Position numbers and translations under genes: made by a program. Below the pieces are notes generated by a model that saw nothing but the letters and a program-made list of their open reading frames with translations, did not search any database and was not told where the DNA came from. Below are positions 13,332 to 18,200 of a stretch of DNA of 18,200 bases, in pieces (the first letter of the stretch is position 1; every line of letters starts with the position of its first letter). This stretch comes from Gammaproteobacteria bacterium (GTDB lineage Bacteria; Pseudomonadota; Gammaproteobacteria; SURF-13): contig JAMDBH010000066.1 of NCBI GenBank assembly GCA_023487615.1, positions 3,009 to 21,208 on the forward strand, read 5' to 3'.

Positions 13332-13400
13332 GGCTAACTTAAAGTAGCCATCCCATTTGACGTAAAACATTGCGTCAAGGTGATGGATAATGTTTTTATC
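13332..13400 (-). other. Probable attI recombination site
   Basis: GGCTAAC at 13332-13338 (GTTAGCC in array orientation) marks the junction of the first cassette with the integrase-side sequence, immediately upstream of cassette C1 and between it and intI, as expected for attI. Unlike attC sites, no long palindrome follows. An inverted repeat TGACG/CGTCA (13358-13362 and 13373-13377) may be part of the integrase-binding region. The exact right limit is uncertain. Confidence 0.7.
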
Positions 13401-13455
13401 TTCATATATAATTCTTGATTAGTCAATATGTTACATTTTTTAGGCCATCCTAAAG
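13378..13455. promoter_or_regulatory. AT-rich intI-attI intergenic region (promoters of intI and cassettes)
   Basis: This AT-rich stretch lies between attI and the divergent integrase and is where Pint, and possibly the cassette promoter Pc, should be. On the - strand TTGACT (about plus 13421-13426) could be a -35 element for Pc, but no strong -10 is at the right spacing. I see no CTGT-N8-ACAG LexA box. Boxes are not assigned firmly. Confidence 0.4.
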
Positions 13456-14427
13456 ATGACTGATAAACCATCACCTAAGCTACTCGATCAGGTGCGCGGG
13501 AAAATTCGCCTGAAGCACTATAGCATCCGCACTGAACAATCCTATTTGGACTGGATTAAACGCTTTATTCTATTCCATGGCAAGCGTCACCCTAAGGATA
13601 TGGGGCCGCAAGACGTCGAGGCATTCCTCACGCATTTGGCGGTGCAGGGAAGGGTGGCGGCGTCTACGCAAAATCAAGCCAAGAGTGCATTGCTGTTCCT
13701 CTATAAGGAAGTGCTGGGGATTGAGTTGCCGTGGCTGGATAACGTGGAGCGCGCAAAAGCGCCGAAGCGTTTGCCGGTGGTGTTGACGCGCGAAGAGGTA
13801 CAAGCGGTGCTGACACGGTTGGAGGGGACGTATTGGCTGATGGCAAGCTTGTTGTATGGCACAGGACTGCGCATCATGGAAGCCGCGCGGCTACGGGTCA
13901 AGGATGTGGATTTTGCGCGGCGTGAAATTCTGGTGCGGGACGGCAAGGGTTTTAAGGACAGGGTAACGATGTTGCCGTCTACGCTGGCGGAGCCGCTTAA
14001 GGCCCATTTGCAACGTGTCAAGGATTTACATCAGCAGGATTTGGAGGCGGGCTTCGGCGCGGTGTATTTGCCTTATGCGCTGGACAAAAAATATCCCAAT
14101 GCAGGTCGTGATTGGGCGTGGCAGTACGTGTTTCCCGCGGCGAAACTTTCGGTGGATCCGCGCTCGGGCGAAACGCGGCGGCATCATCTGCAAGACCAAG
14201 CGGTGCAGCGCGCGGTGAAGCAGGCGGTGCGCGACGCCGGGCTGACTAAACCCGCAACGCCGCATACCTTCCGCCATTCGTTTGCCACGCATCTGCTGGA
14301 AGGCGGTTATGACATCCGTACAGTACAGGAGTTGTTGGGTCACAAGGATGTAAGCACGACGATGATTTACACGCACGTGCTCAATCGCGGCGGGAAGGGT
14401 GTACAGAGTCCGTTAGATCAATTGTGA
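13456..14427 (+). CDS. intI: Integron integrase IntI (tyrosine recombinase)
   Basis: A 323-residue tyrosine recombinase with catalytic Arg139 (GTGLR), His270 and Arg273 (PHTFRHSF), His296 (LLGHKD) and nucleophile Tyr305 (TTMIYTH). Between the two Arg motifs it carries the insertion that defines integron integrases (residues about 207-230, [20 protein letters not shown]), which contacts the flipped-out bases of attC hairpins. This separates it from phage integrases and XerC/D. Length and all catalytic residues are intact, so the enzyme looks functional. It catalyses attI x attC insertion and attC x attC excision. It points away from the array, with attI between, the standard integron layout. 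The ribosome site before ATG 13456 is weak. Confidence 0.97.
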   Translation: MTDKPSPKLLDQVRGKIRLKHYSIRTEQSYLDWIKRFILFHGKRHPKDMGPQDVEAFLTHLAVQGRVAASTQNQAKSALLFLYKEVLGIELPWLDNVERAKAPKRLPVVLTREEVQAVLTRLEGTYWLMASLLYGTGLRIMEAARLRVKDVDFARREILVRDGKGFKDRVTMLPSTLAEPLKAHLQRVKDLHQQDLEAGFGAVYLPYALDKKYPNAGRDWAWQYVFPAAKLSVDPRSGETRRHHLQDQAVQRAVKQAVRDAGLTKPATPHTFRHSFATHLLEGGYDIRTVQELLGHKDVSTTMIYTHVLNRGGKGVQSPLDQL

Positions 14428-14443
14428 CCTGATTCTCCTTTGA

Positions 14444-14489
14444 TTGTGCAGCTTCTCTCCTATTGCTATACTTGTATAGCAATAGGAGG
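14444..14489 (+). promoter_or_regulatory. Promoter and palindromic operator of the RelBE-like operon
   Basis: TTGTGC (14444-14449), 17 bp, then TATACT (14467-14472) form a promoter. A perfect 15-bp inverted repeat, CTCCTATTGCTATAC with TT loop (14457-14488), covers the -10 and the ribosome site GGAGG (14485-14489). This is a typical layout for autorepression by a ribbon-helix-helix antitoxin. Confidence 0.75.
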
Positions 14490-14497
14490 ATTAATGT

Positions 14498-14710
14498 ATG
14501 TTGGCTCTGAGATTACCGCCGGAGATTGAGCAGCGCTTGGAAGATTTGGCGCGCAAGACCGGCCGCACCAAGAGTTATTACGCCAAGAAGGCGATCACCG
14601 AGTTTTTGCAGGACGAAGAAGACTACCTGCTCGCCTTAACACGCCTGGAAAAGCATAACCCGCGTATTTCCCTGGAAGAGGTCGAGCGCCAGCTTGGTTT
14701 GGAAAATTGA
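14498..14710 (+). CDS. Ribbon-helix-helix antitoxin (RelB/DinJ-like)
   Basis: A 70-residue antitoxin. The N-terminal strand [33 protein letters not shown] is a ribbon-helix-helix DNA-binding domain, and the C-terminal part ([21 protein letters not shown]) would wrap the toxin. The ATG at 14498 lies 8 bases after GGAGG; an out-of-frame ATG at 14494 is ignored. It shares 17 bp with the toxin start, so the two are co-translated. It should repress its own operon through the palindrome over the promoter. It lies downstream of intI and outside the cassette array, with no attC. Confidence 0.85.
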   Translation: MLALRLPPEIEQRLEDLARKTGRTKSYYAKKAITEFLQDEEDYLLALTRLEKHNPRISLEEVERQLGLEN

Positions 14711-14963
14711 GTTTGACAGCGCGGCGTTGAAAGACTTAAAGCGCCTGGATCAAACTGCTCAACGGCGTATTGTGCATTATCTGCGCGAACGCATTGCCAC
14801 CAATGACAATCTGCGCCGTTTGGGTAAAGCCTTGCATGGCGACAAAACAGGGTTGTGGCGTTACCGCATCGGTGATTATCGCTTGCTGTGCCGCATTGAG
14901 GATCAGGTTCTAACTGTTTTGGTGATCGCCGTAGGACATCGTAAAGAGGTTTATCGAGATTAA
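14694..14963 (+). CDS. RelE/ParE superfamily toxin
   Basis: An 89-residue type II toxin of the RelE/ParE fold: [28 protein letters not shown] (helical hairpin), then [36 protein letters not shown]. The conserved [12 protein letters not shown] and GHRKEVY patterns, with basic residues and the C-terminal Tyr, fit RelE-type ribosome-dependent mRNA interferases better than ParE gyrase poisons. I use a TTG start at 14694 inside the antitoxin gene, because the family begins with (M)xWKIEF. No ATG is suitable. Confidence 0.85.
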   Translation: MVWKIEFDSAALKDLKRLDQTAQRRIVHYLRERIATNDNLRRLGKALHGDKTGLWRYRIGDYRLLCRIEDQVLTVLVIAVGHRKEVYRD

Positions 14964-15024
14964 AGCTTTCATGGCGTAGATATTTATGGTAAGCCCAGTA
15001 AAAAATAGCGGAGCGGATATTGCG

Positions 15025-15321
15025 ATGCGGGGAGCGCCTTATTTGCAAGCTGTGCGCGCCTTGGTGCTCGATGAGTTGCGCCATGCGAGGGTGCGGGTGT
15101 ACCTCTTTGGTTCGTGGGCGCGGGGTACGCCAAAGCGTACATCGGATGTGGACATTGCTGTAGAGCCGCTCGAAGCATTGCCCCCCGGCGCGTTGGCACA
15201 CTTGCGTGAAAGACTGGAAGAAAGCACCATTCCTTATCGTGTGGAGATAGTGGATTTATCCCATGCGGATGATGGCTTTCGGCAGCGCATAAAGGAGGAA
15301 GGTATTTTATGGAGCGCCTGA
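15025..15321 (+). CDS. mntA: MNT nucleotidyltransferase antitoxin (MntA/HI0073-like)
   Basis: A minimal nucleotidyltransferase of about 98 residues with the GSx10DxD active-site signature (Gly29, Ser30, Asp41, Asp43: GSWARG...SDVDIAV). In characterised pairs this antitoxin adds AMP units to a Tyr of its HEPN partner. The start at 15025 has a GGAG 11 bases upstream and gives family-like spacing to the GS motif; an in-frame ATG at 14986 would add 13 residues with no ribosome site. Its stop overlaps the HEPN start by 13 bp. Confidence 0.85.
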   Translation: MRGAPYLQAVRALVLDELRHARVRVYLFGSWARGTPKRTSDVDIAVEPLEALPPGALAHLRERLEESTIPYRVEIVDLSHADDGFRQRIKEEGILWSA

Positions 15322-15716
15322 AATTGCGCTTGAGTCTTGCGCGGCAGGCCGTTGCAAGATTTGAGGAGGCATTGCAAATTCCGCAGCCCTCCAAGTTGGA
15401 GCGCGATGGCGCAATTCAACGCTTCGAGTACACTTTTGAGGCGACATGGAAGGCGTGCCAGCGTTATTTGGATGTTGTGGAAGGTTTGGAGTGCGCCTCA
15501 CCTAAAACGTGCCTTCGTCTGCTTCGCGACATTGGGCTGCTGAATGATAAAAGCGCGACCACTGCGTTGGAGATGGTGGACGACCGCAATAATACCGTGC
15601 ATACCTACAATGAGGCCTTGGCTGAAAAGATATTCGCCCATTTGCCGCAGTACTGCGCCTTGCTAAAAGAATTGTTGCAGTCCGTTGAGCGCAAAATTAA
15701 AGAGATCAAGCTTTAG
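15309..15716 (+). CDS. hepT: HEPN toxin (HepT/HI0074-like)
   Basis: A 135-residue all-helical HEPN protein of the HI0074 type. It has the RNase motif RNNTVH (Arg93 to His98, Rx4H) extended by Tyr100, giving the Rx4HxY signature whose Tyr is the AMPylation target of MntA in the Shewanella pair. A strong ribosome site AAAGGAGGAAGG lies before ATG 15309 within the antitoxin gene. Its stop is only 13 bp before the mnmG start, so read-through into mnmG is likely unless mnmG has a promoter inside the module. Confidence 0.87.
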   Translation: MERLKLRLSLARQAVARFEEALQIPQPSKLERDGAIQRFEYTFEATWKACQRYLDVVEGLECASPKTCLRLLRDIGLLNDKSATTALEMVDDRNNTVHTYNEALAEKIFAHLPQYCALLKELLQSVERKIKEIKL

Positions 15717-15729
15717 GTTCTGAACCATA

Positions 15730-17605
15730 TTGTACCAAGATAAATTCGACGTGATCGTGATCGGCGGTGGCCATGCCGGCACCGAGGCGGCGCTTGCTTC
15801 TGCGCGCATGGGCGCGCGCACGTTGCTGCTCACGCAAAGCATCGAGACGCTGGGGCAGATGAGTTGCAATCCGTCCATCGGCGGCATCGGCAAGGGGCAT
15901 CTCGTCAAGGAAATTGACGCACTCGGCGGCCTCATGGCGGTTGCGGCGGATCGGGCCGGCATACAGTTTCGCATTTTGAATGCAAGCAAGGGCCCGGCGG
16001 TGCGCGCCACGCGCGCACAGGCGGACCGCGTGCTGTACCGGCAGGCGGTACGTCATGCGCTAGAGGCGCAAGTCAATTTCCTTGACGAGAAGCAATCGGT
16101 GGAGGATTTGATTATCGAGGGCGGGCGCGTGACGGGGGTGGTTACGCAAATGGGTGTGCGTTTTCTGGCGCAGTGCGTGGTGTTGACGGTGGGTACGTTT
16201 CTCGCGGGGCGCATTCATATTGGCCTTTCTAATTATCAAGGCGGTCGCGCGGGCGACCTGCCCGCGAATGCGCTCTCGCAACGCATGCGCGATTTGCCGT
16301 TTCGTGTGGGACGTTTGAAGACCGGCACACCGCCGCGCATAGACGGGCGCACGATTGATTATTCAAAGCTCACGCCGCAGCCCGGTGACGAACCGCTGCC
16401 GGTGTTTTCATTCATGGGGCGCGTCGAAGATCACCCGCGCCAGGTGCCCTGCCACATCACGCACACTAATGAAAAAACGCATGAGATAATTCGCAAAGGT
16501 CTCGATCGCTCACCTATGTATACCGGCGTGATTGAGGGTGCGGGGCCGCGCTATTGCCCGTCTATCGAAGATAAAATCACCCGTTTCGCGGACAAAAACC
16601 TCGCATCAGATTTTTGTCGAGCCGGAGGGTCTGACCACGCATGAAGTGTATCCCAACGGTATCTCGACCAGTCTGCCGTTTGATGTGCAGATTGAACTGG
16701 TGCGCTCGATCAAGGGCTTTGAAAATGCGCACCTCATGCGTCCCGGTTATGCCATTGAGTACGACTATTTCGATCCGCGCGATTTGCAGCCGTCGCTCGA
16801 AACCAAGATCGTTAACAATTTATTCTTCGCCGGTCAGATCAACGGCACCACCGGCTATGAAGAGGCCGCCGCGCAAGGCATCATCGCGGGCATCAACGCC
16901 GCGTTGCGCGTGCAGGATAAAGCGCCGTGGTGTCCACGCCGCGACGAGGCGTATGCCGGCGTGCTGATTGATGATCTCATCACACGCGGCACGACCGAGC
17001 CTTATCGCATGTTCACGAGTCGCGCGGAATACCGCTTAATGCTGCGTGAAGACAACGCCGATCTGCGCCTGACGCCCAAGGGGCGCGAGCTCGGGCTGGT
17101 GGATGACGCGCGCTGGCAGGCGCTTGAAATAAAGCGCGAGGCGATTGCAAAAGAGCAGCAACGCTTGGACACGACGTGGGTGCGGCCGGAATCAATATCC
17201 GCCGCCGATGCCGAACGGGTGCTCGGCCAGGCGATAACGCGCGAATATAATCTGCTGGATTTGCTGCGCCGCCCGGATGTCACGTACCGCTCCTTGATGA
17301 CGTTGCCGGGCGCGGGTGAGGCGCTGGCGGATGACAAGGCCGCCGAACAGGTGGAGATACAGGCAAAATACCACGGCTACATCGAGCGCCAGCACGACGA
17401 AATCGCGCGTCAGCGCAGGCATGAAGAAACGGCATTGCCGGCGGATTTCGATTATATGAACGTGCGCGGGCTGTCCAAGGAAATCCAGCAAAAATTGCAC
17501 AGCCACAAACCTGCCACGTTAGGCCAGGCGGGCCGTATTTCCGGGGTTACGCCCGCGGCGCTTTCGTTACTGTTGGTGCACATCAAGCAGTATCGCGCAC
17601 AGTAA
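15730..17605 (+). CDS. mnmG: MnmG (GidA) tRNA uridine-5-carboxymethylaminomethyl modification enzyme, +1 frameshift
   Basis: With MnmE, MnmG installs the carboxymethylaminomethyl group on U34 of several tRNAs, using FAD and NADH. The N-terminal FAD loop is [14 protein letters not shown] (residues 8-21), then the family blocks [41 protein letters not shown] and, in the second frame, [16 protein letters not shown] and [15 protein letters not shown]. The C-terminus is complete. Two frames (to 16644, and from about 16600 to 17605) join to 624 residues, near the usual 629, if one extra C at about 16599-16600 (AAACCTCGCAT) is removed, giving the conserved FADKNSHQIF. Probably a sequencing error. 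The start is a TTG with no clear ribosome site, 13 bp after hepT. Confidence 0.95.
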
Positions 17606-17609
17606 CCTC

Positions 17610-18134
17610 ATGCCCGAGCCGCTGAGGGATCTGCAAGGGGAGGTGTTGCGCCGGGGGCTGGAGGAGTTGGGGCTGGCGCTGCCCGCAGAGTCCGAGCGGC
17701 GCCTGCTGGACTACGTGGCGCTGCTCGACAAGTGGAACAAGACCTATAACCTCACCGCAGTGCGTGATCCTGTGCAAATGATTACGCACCATATTCTCGA
17801 CAGCCTGGCGGTGCGGCCGTTTCTGAAAGGGCCGGACATCCTGGACATCGGCACCGGCGCCGGCCTGCCGGGGATTCCTTTGGCCCTTACGTGCCCGCAG
17901 TATCAATTCACCCTGCTCGACAGCAATGCCAAAAAGACCCGCTTTGTGATCCAGGCCAAGGGTGAGCTTGGGCTTGACAACGTGCAGGTGGTGCACGAGC
18001 GGGTGGAGAGGTACCGGCCGGCGCAAAAATTCGATACACTGCTTACACGCGCCTTTGCGAACCTTGCCGAGATGTTGAGGCTTGCGGGGCATCTCTTAAC
18101 GGAAGACGGCTGCAAATCGCGCGGATCGAAATAG
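17610..18134 (+). CDS. rsmG: RsmG (GidB) 16S rRNA m7G527 methyltransferase, 3' part replaced by chimera
   Basis: RsmG methylates G527 of 16S rRNA with SAM. Residues 1-165 are native: [29 protein letters not shown], the SAM-binding loop [17 protein letters not shown] (78-93), [12 protein letters not shown] and [12 protein letters not shown]. The family is usually about 205-215 residues. From about 18105 the sequence becomes the reverse complement of mnmG 16699-16794, so the final residues (after LLTEDG) and the stop at 18134 are artificial. The ATG is 4 bp after the mnmG stop, the common mnmG-rsmG operon. Confidence 0.93.
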   Translation: MPEPLRDLQGEVLRRGLEELGLALPAESERRLLDYVALLDKWNKTYNLTAVRDPVQMITHHILDSLAVRPFLKGPDILDIGTGAGLPGIPLALTCPQYQFTLLDSNAKKTRFVIQAKGELGLDNVQVVHERVERYRPAQKFDTLLTRAFANLAEMLRLAGHLLTEDGCKSRGSK

Positions 18135-18200
18135 TCGTACTCAATGGCATAACCGGGACGCATGAGGTGCGCATTTTCAAAGCCCTTGATCGAGCGCACC
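18105..18200. repeat. Inverted duplicate of mnmG at right edge (probable chimera)
   Basis: These 96 bases are an exact reverse complement of 16699-16794 inside mnmG. The joint falls inside rsmG, at a few shared bases (GACGGC). It mirrors the inverted duplicate at the left edge, and I read both as chimeric contig ends. Confidence 0.92.

Noticed and set aside
13570..14376. Frames on the - strand inside intI (77-116 codons)
   Set aside because: Shadows of the GC-rich integrase gene; no domains or ribosome sites.
13456..14427. Phage or XerC/D-type integrase
   Set aside because: The insertion at residues about 207-230 ([17 protein letters not shown]) is specific to integron integrases, and attI and attC sites are adjacent.
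17903..18199. 98-codon - strand frame at the right edge
   Set aside because: Its start is an inverted duplicate of mnmG coding sequence and the rest is antisense to rsmG.

Overview
The window carries a chromosomal (sedentary-type) integron next to a housekeeping gene pair. An integron integrase, intI, is on the + strand at 13456-14427. To its left lie an attI region (about 13332-13400) and a long gene-cassette array running leftward on the - strand. I can place 17 attC recombination sites, so at least 18 cassettes, numbered C1 (next to attI) to C18 (cut by the left edge). To the right of intI are two toxin-antitoxin modules, then mnmG and the start of rsmG. The mnmG-rsmG pair, its protein sequences and the GC-rich right flank suggest a proteobacterium, probably gammaproteobacterial. 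That placement is an inference with modest confidence.

Cassettes in array order from attI: C1 metallo-beta-lactamase-fold hydrolase (frameshifted); C2 SAM methyltransferase; C3 flavodoxin with a divergent HxlR regulator; C4 unknown soluble protein; C5 unknown membrane protein; C6 unknown membrane-anchored protein; C7 small P-loop kinase-like ATPase; C8 HxlR regulator with a divergent SDR oxidoreductase; C9 lipoprotein; C10 ABM monooxygenase-like; C11 SDR plus an Ada-like AraC/alkyltransferase (frameshifted); C12 VOC/glyoxalase-like; C13 SRPBCC protein plus an ECF sigma factor; C14 SnoaL/NTF2-like secreted protein; C15 DUF1801; C16 no convincing protein gene but a structured palindromic element; C17 cupin; C18 Tat-exported haloacid dehalogenase-like (truncated). 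At least five attC sites are nearly identical 63-bp copies. Most cassette genes point in the array direction. Two genes, both in HxlR pairs, run against it and presumably use their own promoters.

The content is typical of environmental integrons: small enzymes that stand alone (redox, detoxification, DNA alkylation repair), exported or membrane proteins, and unknowns. Unusual points are an ECF sigma factor translationally coupled to an SRPBCC gene inside a cassette, other multi-gene cassettes, and two TA modules (RelBE-like; HEPN/MNT) outside the array between intI and mnmG.

Sequence quality matters here. Both ends of the window are inverted copies of nearby internal sequence: 24 bp at the left, and 96 bp of mnmG at the right fused into rsmG. 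This looks like amplification or assembly chimerism. Three genes (C1 hydrolase, C11 Ada-like, mnmG) each carry one apparent extra base. Because mnmG is a conserved housekeeping gene, sequencing or assembly error is as likely as real mutation.
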